Assembly: GCA_033762255.1 (NCBI GenBank)
Contig: JANRLT010000029.1
Location: 62,001 to 126,000, forward strand
Source of the DNA: Pirellulales bacterium
GTDB lineage: Bacteria > Planctomycetota > Planctomycetia > Pirellulales > JALHPA01
Reading direction: 5' to 3'
DNA length: 64,000 bases
This document shows positions 34,672 to 43,342 of this stretch, one piece after another. The notes under the pieces were generated by a model, which was not told the origin of the DNA, searched no databases, and worked only from the letters and a program-made list of their open reading frames with translations. The position numbers and the translations under genes were made by a program. The stretch's first letter is position 1. Each line of letters starts with the position of its first letter.

Positions 34672-35927
34672 GCGCGCCCTCCAAACTTGGCCAGTGTGGC
34701 GTGTAGTTCGGGATGTTCCCGCGCATAGTCCTGAAGCGGAATTCCCAGGGCCGCGGCTTCCCAGGCTTGTTGGATTGCGCGCAAGCCAGCCGCCGGACCG
34801 GCGGGATGGGCCATGATCCCCCCGCCCGCCACATACAGCACATCGCGGGTCCCGGTGCGGCGGAGTGTTTCGGGGGCTTGGCCCCCCCATTGGCCAGAGG
34901 AAATCACCGGCATGGCAAAGTACCCCCCCCACAGCGGTGCTTGCAGGGACTGAATGGACCGCACCACCGAATCGTCCGTTTCCCAAAATTTGTTGGCCAG
35001 GCCATTCACATGTAGATGATCCACGCCAATCGCCCGCCAAATTTTTTGGTACGCGGAAAATTCAATCCCCAACAGCGGATGCCGGGTAAGCATGCCCCAG
35101 CCATTGCGATGGCCGTGGATCGGCAATTGACAATGCCGCCGCAGCGCGCTGACTCCCGCGTGTCCCACATGATTCAAACTAACCATCACACACGTGCCGC
35201 CGTGCCGCACGACACAATCGTGGTGCCGCAGCATGGCGTCCACCTCGTCGCTGATGTTAACGGCGTACATGATTTTGCGGCCGGTCCGGTCCGCCAGGCG
35301 ATTGATCACCTCCATCACGCAGCGCACACGCTCCGCTAGCGGGGAATGGGGTGGATCGGCCATCAGTTCATCATCTTTCACAAAGTCGATCCCCGCCTCG
35401 CCCAGCTCTTGCACCAACTCCGCCGTCTGCGCGGGGGAAAGTCCGACACTGGGCTTGATAATCGTCCCGATAATGGGCCGTTTATACACGCCCGTCAGCC
35501 GCCTCGTTCCGTCCACTCCAAACTGGGGACCGGGGTAGCGCGTGGCAAATTCGGCGGGCAAATCCAAATCTAACAGCTTGCAGCCGGAGTGCTCGGCCAA
35601 TTCATACAAGTTGCCGCAAACCGTGGCCAGCAGCGTGGGGATGTTGCACCCCATATTGTCAAACGGAAATGAGATTTGCACTTTTGCCCGCTGAAACAGG
35701 GGTTTTCCCTGGTTAGCGCTGGGAACCTTCGCTCCGCGCAATGAAGGCATTTCGACGGTTTCCAGCCGTTCAATACCGACCACCCGGGCCCGGGCGCGGG
35801 CCTTGAGTTCCTCGGTCTCGCCGGGGACGGGCAAAAACGTCCCCGAGCTTTGTTCACCGGCGATCATTTCCGCCGCTTGCTCGACCGGCAGGGCTGTTTC
35901 GATGAGGTAGGTGGCGAGGAGGGGCAT
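34668..35927 (-). CDS. oiaX: RuBisCO-like protein, 3-oxo-isoapionate-4-phosphate transcarboxylase/hydrolase (OiaX)
   Basis: A RuBisCO-like protein of 419 residues with the large-subunit fold. The carbamylated-lysine/metal site is kept: GIDFVKDDELM, with K184-D-D-E187. In GTIIKPSVGLSP the usual second Lys of the RuBisCO KPKxGL motif is Ser160. The loop-6 Lys is not evident, so it is not a carboxylase. In the D-apionate route OiaX cleaves 3-oxo-isoapionate 4-phosphate to 3-phosphoglycerate and glycolate. It overlaps the kinase gene and is 150 bp from the ApsD-like gene. Other RuBisCO-like functions (methionine salvage) are unlikely in this setting. Confidence 0.82.
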   Translation of the reverse strand: MPLLATYLIETALPVEQAAEMIAGEQSSGTFLPVPGETEELKARARARVVGIERLETVEMPSLRGAKVPSANQGKPLFQRAKVQISFPFDNMGCNIPTLLATVCGNLYELAEHSGCKLLDLDLPAEFATRYPGPQFGVDGTRRLTGVYKRPIIGTIIKPSVGLSPAQTAELVQELGEAGIDFVKDDELMADPPHSPLAERVRCVMEVINRLADRTGRKIMYAVNISDEVDAMLRHHDCVVRHGGTCVMVSLNHVGHAGVSALRRHCQLPIHGHRNGWGMLTRHPLLGIEFSAYQKIWRAIGVDHLHVNGLANKFWETDDSVVRSIQSLQAPLWGGYFAMPVISSGQWGGQAPETLRRTGTRDVLYVAGGGIMAHPAGPAAGLRAIQQAWEAAALGIPLQDYAREHPELHATLAKFGGRA

Positions 35928-36077
35928 ATGAATTACGAATTAAAAATGAATAATTAATAATGAAGCGGATGATGAAACATGCGCGCTTTAGCGTGAGGCA
36001 GTGAGCAAAAAAAATTCGTGGACATCCGTGCTAATCCGTGGCAAAAAAGTTGTGTCTGATCGCACTGATAGCACTCC

Positions 36078-37121
36078 TTAAATCAATGCCACCGGAATGA
36101 CGCATGCATTTTCCGCGCTGGCGTAAGCCGCATCCACCAGTGTCAGCGTTCGCAAGTTGTCCTCCGCCGTCGTTTCCGCAGGCCCCTCGCCCAACAGCGC
36201 CCCCAGTAAATTCCTTTGACAATCGACGATGCTCGATTGCACGAGCGCGTATTGCGGGTCCGCCCAGGGGTAATCTGGCGGCGGGGCCAATTCGCGCTGG
36301 ACGCCATCCGGCCCAAATATCCGCAGTTCATAGTCCAAACCCAAGGACACCCCCCCGGCGGTCCCCTCGACCGCAATGAGAGTCTGGGGAAAGCGGTCCA
36401 ATTCCCACCGGCTGGCATAACTCAGGTTGCAGGTCACGCCCAAGCCGCCGGCAGCTTCCTCGTTGTCCTGCATCAGGACGACGGTGGCCAGGTCTTCTCC
36501 CGCGATATCGGGCCGGATTCGCCGCATATGACAAAAGACGGTTGCTGGCTCGCCAAATAAAAACCGCGCCACGTCCAAAATGTGCGTCCCGATATCGGTC
36601 AAAATGAACCGCCTTAAGTCCTTTAAAAATGGTTGATTGTCAAACACCGGAAAACTGTGGGCGTAATCGATCCGTGCCCGGACTAACTCTCCGCAGACGC
36701 CGCTAGTCAGGATTTCCTTAAGCCGCCGGATGGGTCGCTGCCAACGCCAATTTTCATGGACGAGCAAAGGCAAGCCCGCCGCGCCGGCTTGTTCGGTTAA
36801 TGCGCGGGCCTCGCGCAGCAAGGGGGCCAGTGGTTTTTGGCAAATTACCGGCAAGCCCCGAGAAAGTGCCATTTGGGTAAATTGCACATGCGTGCCGACA
36901 TCGGTCACTATATCCACAAAGTCCAGCTCTTCACGGCGCAACAATTCCTCTGGCTGGTCGTACACGGCGGAAATGCCAAACTCGTCGGCAAGTCTTTCCG
37001 CCTTGGCACGGGTACGATTGTACAAAGCGACGCACTTTGCCTGGGGCAATTCCCGCCACGCCGCCAGTTGATAACGTGCCCAAAAGCCTGTTCCAAAGAG
37101 CGCAAACCTCAGTTCCCTCAT
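36078..37121 (-). CDS. apsD: Gfo/Idh/MocA oxidoreductase, probable D-apiose dehydrogenase (ApsD)
   Basis: NAD(P)-binding sugar oxidoreductase of 347 residues. The N-terminal dinucleotide fold starts ALFGTGFWARYQLAAWR; the catalytic-lysine motif is VICQKPLAPLL near residue 95. The C-terminal substrate domain includes ILTDIGTHILDVARFLFGEP. D-apiose dehydrogenase ApsD belongs to this family and oxidises apiose to apionolactone. The family has many specificities; the call depends on the overlapping ApnL-like gene upstream (ATGA, 37118-37121) and the rest of the pathway. Confidence 0.72.
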   Translation of the reverse strand: MRELRFALFGTGFWARYQLAAWRELPQAKCVALYNRTRAKAERLADEFGISAVYDQPEELLRREELDFVDIVTDVGTHVQFTQMALSRGLPVICQKPLAPLLREARALTEQAGAAGLPLLVHENWRWQRPIRRLKEILTSGVCGELVRARIDYAHSFPVFDNQPFLKDLRRFILTDIGTHILDVARFLFGEPATVFCHMRRIRPDIAGEDLATVVLMQDNEEAAGGLGVTCNLSYASRWELDRFPQTLIAVEGTAGGVSLGLDYELRIFGPDGVQRELAPPPDYPWADPQYALVQSSIVDCQRNLLGALLGEGPAETTAEDNLRTLTLVDAAYASAENACVIPVALI

Positions 37122-38989
37122 GCCAGGTCCTCCTGTTGGAGGATTTGCACACTATCCGGCGGGAGCCGCCATTCCCTGGTCCGCGCGGGCGCATGCGGGG
37201 AGGGCCAGCTTTCTTGCCGCAGACGAACGATCTGAACCTCATCCGTCAAATTTGCCAGCAGCAGGCGCCGCTGGTCGTTGTTGGTCTGGAGGGCGAGGGG
37301 GGTGATCGCCAGTGGCTGCGAACTGGATGCCGGGCAACTGGCGTAACAGTCACGCAAAGCGGCAAAAACCCGAGCCACGGGATATTCCCGCCCCATAGCA
37401 TCCATGATTCCTCCCAGTCCATGCGTCTCGTACATGGTCACGCTGTGGAGTGCGGGCTGGGCTGTCAATTCCCCCAGTGCGGCCACGGTCCAGGCGGCGG
37501 CAAAGTCCGTCTGTTGACGGGGATCGGGCCGCGTGATGGGTGTGATCGCAGCCTGTGCCTCACGCGGCGGAAAAAAGCGGGGGCACAGCGTGAGGGGCGA
37601 AATGACGACCGGACAATCTCCTGCCATCCGGGCTGATTCAATCAGCCAACGATACGACTGCACGCTTTCACAAATCGAGCGGCGGTCGGTTGCGTGCACC
37701 TGCGGATGCAGCGAAAAACAGACCATTCCTCCATAGGGAACCAGCGGCCGCTGGCGGTTGAATTCGGCAAAATAGGCGTTCGTCCCCACGACCAGCCGCG
37801 CGGCAAACTCCCCCGCCAAATCCCGCTCGGCCGTCTGGACCAACCATTCCGGCGTGCAGACTTCGTTGGCGGAATAGAGCAAGATTCTCGCAATCCATTG
37901 TTGGTGCCCCGAAAGTTCGTGACACACGGCCCCCCAGGCGGCTTCCGCCCCCTGTGCCGCCACCAATGCGACTTCCAGTTGAGTCGCGCTCCGCTGGGTC
38001 AGCCGTAGTGCCGCTTGAAGATGTTCTGGCCAGTGGGGATTTGCAAGATTGAGCTCACACCGCAGATGATCAGACTTATATTTGTCCAACGCACTGGCCA
38101 ATACCTCTGCACGTGATTCATCCACCATGTCCAGGGAATTAGCGGGAAGGGCCAAGCCTATGCGCGGCAACCGCCGGGCCATCCGCCAATCCACCTCCAC
38201 GGTGATGGCGGTTGAGGTAGTCTGAGGGTCTGACGATACGACCGGGGAGGAACTGATTTCCGGGAATAGCTCTAGGGCCACACTTTGCTGCACCCGTGTC
38301 CCCGCCGCCACGCGCACCGGAAAAGGGAGCGCTAACGGCGTGCTATAGGTTTTATAGCTGGCATCGGACCAATTACGCTGATCCTCCATTTCAAACGTGT
38401 CGCCCCAGAAACTCACCCGCGCTTGGATTTCTGGCTGCTCCGGGGTGGCAAGCGCGACCGTATGGCTGATCTGGCGAATATCTAGAAATGGCTGGTGGGG
38501 CGCAATCCACAGGGGAAACGTCCCCGTTTCATGGGTTCCATCGCCGTGCCAGACCTCGCAGGGCTTCCCCGCGCACTCGGTCAGGGGATGCAACACGCAC
38601 AAGCCTACGCGGTTTTTATAAAAATCGATCTGGGCGGTGCCGCTCACTTCATACCGCACTTGGCCCAGCTCCGTTCCGCGAATGACGCCCCGCCATTCCC
38701 AGCCGATCTCTTCCCCCGTCGGCCCGGCTGGTCGGTGGACGACATGGATAAATTTGATCGTAAAATCGCGCTCTCCCGCGCGTATATCCTGCCAGGTCAA
38801 TGCTGGCGGTATCGTATTCCAGTGGCGGTCCCGCACCGCGGGAAAAATTCCCCGCAGGACCTCGTGCTGGCCAAAATAAATCTCCCGTATAAATCCATTT
38901 TCTGGCTCATAGCGCAGCACCAAAGGCCCGGCCCGCAAAATCCGTGGAGCGAGTGTGGGTAGCGCGGTGGTGGCCGTGGCGGGGGACAT
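37118..38989 (-). CDS. apnL: D-apionate lactonase-like protein (ApnL)
   Basis: A protein of 623 residues that matches my recollection of ApnL in length and in its tripartite look. There is an N-terminal beta-rich domain with GPLVLRYEPENGFIREIYFG and LRGIFPAVRDRHWNTIPPAL, the segment FEMEDQRNWSDASYKTYSTP (about residue 205), a TIM-barrel-like middle with VNYSL-type strands (VPYGGMVCFSLHPQVHATDR) and a small C-terminal beta domain. ApnL opens apionolactone to D-apionate. The ATG at 38989 follows a pyrimidine-rich leader; the in-frame extension to 39067 would translate that leader. It is translationally coupled to the ApsD-like gene. Confidence 0.72.
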   Translation of the reverse strand: MSPATATTALPTLAPRILRAGPLVLRYEPENGFIREIYFGQHEVLRGIFPAVRDRHWNTIPPALTWQDIRAGERDFTIKFIHVVHRPAGPTGEEIGWEWRGVIRGTELGQVRYEVSGTAQIDFYKNRVGLCVLHPLTECAGKPCEVWHGDGTHETGTFPLWIAPHQPFLDIRQISHTVALATPEQPEIQARVSFWGDTFEMEDQRNWSDASYKTYSTPLALPFPVRVAAGTRVQQSVALELFPEISSSPVVSSDPQTTSTAITVEVDWRMARRLPRIGLALPANSLDMVDESRAEVLASALDKYKSDHLRCELNLANPHWPEHLQAALRLTQRSATQLEVALVAAQGAEAAWGAVCHELSGHQQWIARILLYSANEVCTPEWLVQTAERDLAGEFAARLVVGTNAYFAEFNRQRPLVPYGGMVCFSLHPQVHATDRRSICESVQSYRWLIESARMAGDCPVVISPLTLCPRFFPPREAQAAITPITRPDPRQQTDFAAAWTVAALGELTAQPALHSVTMYETHGLGGIMDAMGREYPVARVFAALRDCYASCPASSSQPLAITPLALQTNNDQRRLLLANLTDEVQIVRLRQESWPSPHAPARTREWRLPPDSVQILQQEDLA

Positions 38990-39068
38990 GAATAGGGAAC
39001 AGGGGGTAGGGGTTAGGGAAAGTGATGAGTGGATAGCGAATAGTTTGATGGAGTGGCTCGTGAGCAAA

Positions 39069-40349
39069 CTATTTCAATTGGCCGATGCAAAACAGATGCC
39101 CCTCCGTGCGAATAAACAACTGCCCATGCGCGACTGCGGGGGAGGCCTGGACCTTCTCGCCTAACGGGTTTCTGGCCAGTTCGGCAAATTCCTTCTTGGC
39201 GGCCAAGACCACCGTCTCCCCCTCGTCACCGACAAAGTACAGTCGATCCCCCACCGCCACCGGCGAAGCCGAAAAATTCCCCCCAATCCGTTTTTGCCAG
39301 ACAATTTTCCCCGTTTGTTCATCAAAGCAACTTGCCACCCCCTCGTCCGTCATCGCATACAGATACGGCGCGACAAAAATCATGGACGGAACCTTGGGCA
39401 TTCCTTTGGCCTGTTCCCAGACCAGATTTTGCTCTTTTAACTCACCCATTCCCCCCAGCTTAAACGCTTTGATCGTTTCCTTTCCCCCCCAGCCGCCAGC
39501 GGTAAAAACCAGGCCGGCGCCGATGATCGTGGAGGGGACTTTCCCTTCGCCGATGACTTCGCTACTCCAGAGCCGTTTGCCGGTTTTTAGGTCAAAGCCC
39601 TGCACCACGTCGCCGGCCTCGCTAATAAGCTGCGTTCCGGCGGGGGACTTCCACAAGCAGGGAGCGCCGTGCGAGATGCGGGACTGGCCGCGCGCGGCTT
39701 TCCATTTTTCCCGGCCGGTCGCGGCATCCAAAGCGATAATGTACGCCCCGTCCCACGGTGTTTGCCAACCTACTTTTTTATCCTCGCCTTCACTGCTGCC
39801 GTCGCGGGGCATTATCAGTAGCCCCTCATGCAGGATGGGGGACGTCCCCAGGCCATGCTGACTATAAAATTTGTAATCGCGATTGGTCCACACGATCTCC
39901 CCCTGAAAATCGACCGCCGCGAAACTCCCATCGCCAAAACAGGCATACACCCGCTGGCCATCGGTCGCGGGGGTCGGCGTGGCATACGTGTTGCGCCCCT
40001 CTTTACGAAGCAGTTCCTGTGTGAACACTTCTTTATTCCACAAAATTTCTCCCGATTTGCGGTCGAGCGCGAGGAGGCGGCACGACTTGCCCCCGTCCGC
40101 GGCGGTGGTGACAAACACGCGATCCTCCCACACAATCGGCGACGACCAGCCCTCACCAGGGATGGCGGTTTTCCAAGCAATGTTGTCCTTAGCGGACCAT
40201 TTTAGGGGAGCCGTCGTGCTGGTCGCGTGCCCCTGATTATCCGGACCGCGAAATTGCGGCCAGTTATCGCCGTAGGCCAGCCAAGGGGCACAAAGCAGCA
40301 GTAGCGAACAGAACAGCCCCGCGTGATAAACTTGGCGATCAATTTGCAT
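39069..40349 (-). CDS. PQQ-like beta-propeller repeat protein, exported
   Basis: A protein of 426 residues with a signal peptide (LFCSLLLLCAPWLAYG) and repeated propeller blades: DNWPQFRGPDNQGHATSTTA is the classic planctomycete start, then WSSPIVWEDRVFVTTAADGG, LLALDRKSGEILWNKEV, YIIALDAATGREKW and further copies. The family resembles BamB and the PQQ dehydrogenase propeller, but no dehydrogenase residues are evident. A GGGAG site precedes the ATG. It sits within the apiose locus between the apiosidase and lactonase genes; whether it has a role there is unknown. Confidence 0.85.
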   Translation of the reverse strand: MQIDRQVYHAGLFCSLLLLCAPWLAYGDNWPQFRGPDNQGHATSTTAPLKWSAKDNIAWKTAIPGEGWSSPIVWEDRVFVTTAADGGKSCRLLALDRKSGEILWNKEVFTQELLRKEGRNTYATPTPATDGQRVYACFGDGSFAAVDFQGEIVWTNRDYKFYSQHGLGTSPILHEGLLIMPRDGSSEGEDKKVGWQTPWDGAYIIALDAATGREKWKAARGQSRISHGAPCLWKSPAGTQLISEAGDVVQGFDLKTGKRLWSSEVIGEGKVPSTIIGAGLVFTAGGWGGKETIKAFKLGGMGELKEQNLVWEQAKGMPKVPSMIFVAPYLYAMTDEGVASCFDEQTGKIVWQKRIGGNFSASPVAVGDRLYFVGDEGETVVLAAKKEFAELARNPLGEKVQASPAVAHGQLFIRTEGHLFCIGQLK

Positions 40350-40538
40350 AAATAGACTCCCAGTACGATTTGTGGGACAATGGCAATTGGATCTTTGCGG
40401 GCCCTAGGCCCAACCCATCCCAGCCCAGGGCAAGCGCAGCGTCGCCCTAGGTTACTCTTGTAGTACGTATTCATGAGTGTACGGGCTAAAGTCCGCATAA
40501 CGAGAATTCCTTTATTATCATAATCGCCAATCCGTTTA

Positions 40539-42008
40539 CTATTGCTTTTGTCCTGGTGGTGAATATTTTTTGGCCGCATCATCCAGGACCAACACCCAAT
40601 CGACCATCTCTCCCGGCTGTGGCGGTGTAAATTCCCGTTCTCCCCGATTCTCAAACAAGCCGATTTCCTTTGCCTGGCCATCAAGCGGGTTAAACCACCA
40701 TGCCTGGACCTGCTTGCCGGTGATCCCGTCCATGCGCACCTTGAACGGTCGGCCTATCGGGGCGTACACAAACGCATAACTTCCCCCCTGGTCTCCGGTC
40801 GCCACAAAGCGATACCGTCCCGCGCCGGGTACGCTGGTCGGCACGCGATCCGTGACGATCAGCTTATCCAGGGGGATCCTATCGCCGTGGGGACGCGACT
40901 CCAGCAGGGCCCGCCCATGACGCATTTGATCGGCGCCGGGCTGCAATATCGCTTGATCCCAGGGCAAGAGCGGATTATTGATGGGGTCGCGCCCGGGGGA
41001 CCACATTTGCCAGACCGAATGATGCCCATAGGTATGCCCACAGGCGCCGGTGAATAAATTCCAGTACAACGGTCGGCGAACGTCGCCGCTGATGGAGTGT
41101 CCCTGTTCGTCGGCTTTGAAAGAAACCGGGTGGTCTTCGTAGATCGGCTCGCCGTCCAGGACCGGTTTTACCGGCTGACGATCGTAATCGACGCGGGTTT
41201 GATCGTAACGCTTGGTAAAGCCCGGCTCGTGGCCGTTTTGCCGCATATTAAAATCGAGCCACTCGTCCTGATGAAATTCTTGTGCTGAGCCATTCCCCCC
41301 CGTCGGGTGAAATGTCCTCAAGTGCGCGCCGCCGTCTCCCTGGTGCAAGCCCGCCGCCATTCGGCGGATGATCTCGCGGTGGAGGTCGCTTTCCACCGGC
41401 CGGTCCCCTCCCAGGATCCAAATGACCGCGGCATCCTTGTATCGCTGGCCTAACCACTGGCCATACTGTTCGGCATTTTCAGGGGTAAAAATTTCCGGTC
41501 CAACCCCCCATTTTTTATTCCATTTATCTCCCCAGGTCGGCAGCAACCCCACCACCAGGCCGACGGAGTTCGCCTTTTTAACAATGTAATCCACGTGATC
41601 CCAGTAATCATTTTCCGGGCCGTCCGTTACCGCCGGTTTGGTCGGATCATTATCCACCAGCGGCTTATGCCCATAAGCGTTGGGCGTGTTAAGTCCATCC
41701 AACTCGGCCAGGGCGACCGCCTGAATCACGGTGTAGCCTTGCTTGGCCCGCAGTTCCAGATATTTGTCGGCTTCCTCCCGATTGAGCCGGTGAAACAACT
41801 CCCAGGCGGTATCCCCCAGGTAAAAAAATGGTTGGCCTTTTTCCCCCTGGACCAGATAACGGTGGTTATCGCTGACCCGCAGCTTAACCGGGGCGGGTGA
41901 ATCGGCGGCAGCTTGTTGCCATGCAAACCAAACCAGACTAGCCAGTGCAAAGAGCACTCTTCCGGTGGCGACTCTCCGTGCGGGGACGTAATTTTGACAA
42001 GCATTCAT
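40539..42008 (-). CDS. GH140-type apiosidase (DUF4038 family), exported
   Basis: Glycoside hydrolase of 489 residues. A signal peptide ([19 protein letters not shown]) is followed by the DUF4038/apiosidase-like barrel: [35 protein letters not shown] and [11 protein letters not shown], with candidate acid/base D202. [11 protein letters not shown] follows with candidate nucleophile E287, and then [13 protein letters not shown]. The Asp/Glu pair matches what is known for GH140, which removes apiose from rhamnogalacturonan II. The C-terminus is a small beta domain (about residues 385-480). ATG 42008 has GGGAGA upstream and lies only 14 bp after the GntR-type gene. This is the best pointer to the sugar used by the locus. 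Confidence 0.82.
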   Translation of the reverse strand: MNACQNYVPARRVATGRVLFALASLVWFAWQQAAADSPAPVKLRVSDNHRYLVQGEKGQPFFYLGDTAWELFHRLNREEADKYLELRAKQGYTVIQAVALAELDGLNTPNAYGHKPLVDNDPTKPAVTDGPENDYWDHVDYIVKKANSVGLVVGLLPTWGDKWNKKWGVGPEIFTPENAEQYGQWLGQRYKDAAVIWILGGDRPVESDLHREIIRRMAAGLHQGDGGAHLRTFHPTGGNGSAQEFHQDEWLDFNMRQNGHEPGFTKRYDQTRVDYDRQPVKPVLDGEPIYEDHPVSFKADEQGHSISGDVRRPLYWNLFTGACGHTYGHHSVWQMWSPGRDPINNPLLPWDQAILQPGADQMRHGRALLESRPHGDRIPLDKLIVTDRVPTSVPGAGRYRFVATGDQGGSYAFVYAPIGRPFKVRMDGITGKQVQAWWFNPLDGQAKEIGLFENRGEREFTPPQPGEMVDWVLVLDDAAKKYSPPGQKQ

Positions 42009-42022
42009 GAATAAAATCTCCC

Positions 42023-42811
42023 TTAAGACCAACGAGAAGCGACTAAATACTGTTTGCCATAATCCAAATGCTGCCGGAGCAACTTGACCGCCAGCGGCGA
42101 TTTTCCGGCGGAAATCGCGGCAAAAATCCCTTCGTGTTCCGCCACCGCGGCCGTCAAACGCCCCGGCGCCTGGGACATGACTTGAAAGATCACCCGCTGC
42201 ATCCGCTCTCGATGGGTCAGCAGACAATCCAACATCGCCTGATTGCCAAAGACCCGAAAGAGCAGCAAGTGGAACTCCGCGTCTAATTCGACCAGACGGG
42301 CGACGGCCCCCTTAGCCGCTGCCTGAACTTGTTGGCGCAGATTACGCTCAATCTCGGCGGTTTGCCGGGAAGAGAGATTTCCGGTAATCGCCGCGACCAC
42401 GTAAGATTCGAGGGCCTTGCGCAGTTCAAAATGATCCGCGATTTCCTGAATGGAAAGCTCGCGGACCAAAATCCCCTGTTGGGGCGAAATCGTGACAAAA
42501 CCCTCTTGTTCTAGCCGCTCGAGCGCGGCCTTGATGGGCGTTTTGCTCATGCCCAGCAGTGTTTCCAACTGCCGTTCCGAAAGGAGCGTGCCGGCGGGAA
42601 AGCGCGCGTCCTGCAACCGCGACTTGATCGCGTCATAGGCGCGGTCCTTTAGTAGCGCGCGTGATCCAGGCACGGCGCGCGATTCAGACGGGATGTGGTC
42701 CTTGGGCACCGCGCGGGGTATGGGCAACGCGGGGGACTCCCCGGCGGTTCCTGGCCGCTGCTTGCCGACTTTTCGCTGTTGCGGCCGCGCCGCGCGCAAT
42801 CCACCGGACAT
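42023..42811 (-). CDS. GntR-family regulator with FCD domain (FadR subfamily)
   Basis: Transcription factor of 263 residues. Residues about 1-50 are basic and disordered. The winged helix follows ([49 protein letters not shown]), then an all-helical FCD ligand-binding domain ([49 protein letters not shown]) whose Asp/His residues usually hold a metal and an organic-acid effector. ATG 42811 has GGGAGA upstream. The gene immediately precedes the apiosidase gene, so it probably controls this locus in response to apionate or another intermediate. Confidence 0.88.
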   Translation of the reverse strand: MSGGLRAARPQQRKVGKQRPGTAGESPALPIPRAVPKDHIPSESRAVPGSRALLKDRAYDAIKSRLQDARFPAGTLLSERQLETLLGMSKTPIKAALERLEQEGFVTISPQQGILVRELSIQEIADHFELRKALESYVVAAITGNLSSRQTAEIERNLRQQVQAAAKGAVARLVELDAEFHLLLFRVFGNQAMLDCLLTHRERMQRVIFQVMSQAPGRLTAAVAEHEGIFAAISAGKSPLAVKLLRQHLDYGKQYLVASRWS

Positions 42812-42960
42812 ACTACCGCTCTCCCTTTTGCGATTAACGAAAAGCCCACCGTCCGTTGATGAGCGGGCTATGGCCCCCCGCCTCGTGACGGCACGCGGCG
42901 AATTCTTCCCCCAGACGGCGGCAACCGGCCTCCCGGACTGGTTGCTCGTTTTGTTTGTGG

Positions 42961-42988
42961 AGTATAACTGAGATTTCAGTGAATGCAA
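42961..42988 (-). promoter_or_regulatory. promoter with operator-like palindrome upstream of the GntR gene
   Basis: On the minus strand: TTGCAT (42983-42988), 16-bp spacer, TATACT (42961-42966). The spacer holds the perfect palindrome ACTGA-AATC-TCAGT (42967-42980). GntR/FadR regulators bind short palindromes of this type, so autorepression of the whole apiose transcript is plausible. The leader to the ATG would be about 143 nt. Confidence 0.6.
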
Positions 42989-43078
42989 GGAATTAATTTT
43001 GGTAATGCCGTGGAAAATGGCAACAGCTTTTGCCGAATCCCCGTACGGGCAATGTCCCGTCGCCGCTTCAAAGGATGG

Positions 43079-43160
43079 GCGAGTACAACTCGCTGCTACG
43101 GGCAGAATAGCGAGTACAACTCGCCGCTACGGGCAGATTGGCGACGGGAGGTCGCCGGTA
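43079..43160. repeat. tandem palindromic repeats
   Basis: Two 31-bp tandem units (43079-43109, 43110-43140), each with the hairpin GCGAGT-ACA-ACTCGC and then GCTACGGGCAGA, followed by a third hairpin GGCGAC-GGGAG-GTCGCC (43140-43156). They fill part of the 530-bp gap between the two regulator genes; the rest of that gap has no credible ORF. Confidence 0.8.
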
Positions 43161-43342
43161 TAGGCCAGTGAATAACTTTCCCGTGGTATTGCTGTGCTCC
43201 ACCACCGGCTACGAGCTTTTACCCTACGGGATGAAGGCGGAACAATTAGAAATTAAGCGGCGTGAAAAAAAAGGGAGTTGCGAAACGGACTCGCACCAAA
43301 GCGGGAACGTCTTAAGAAACGCAACCTCGTGAAGTGGTATGG

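Noticed and set aside
34668-35927. True RuBisCO large subunit and carbon fixation
   Set aside because: The KPKxGL lysine is Ser, the loop-6 lysine is not evident, no small subunit or phosphoribulokinase is present, and the context is sugar-acid catabolism.
36078-37121. Inositol dehydrogenase for an inositol pathway
   Set aside because: The family would allow it, but no iol genes are nearby, whereas the lactonase, kinase and RuBisCO-like genes fit apiose.
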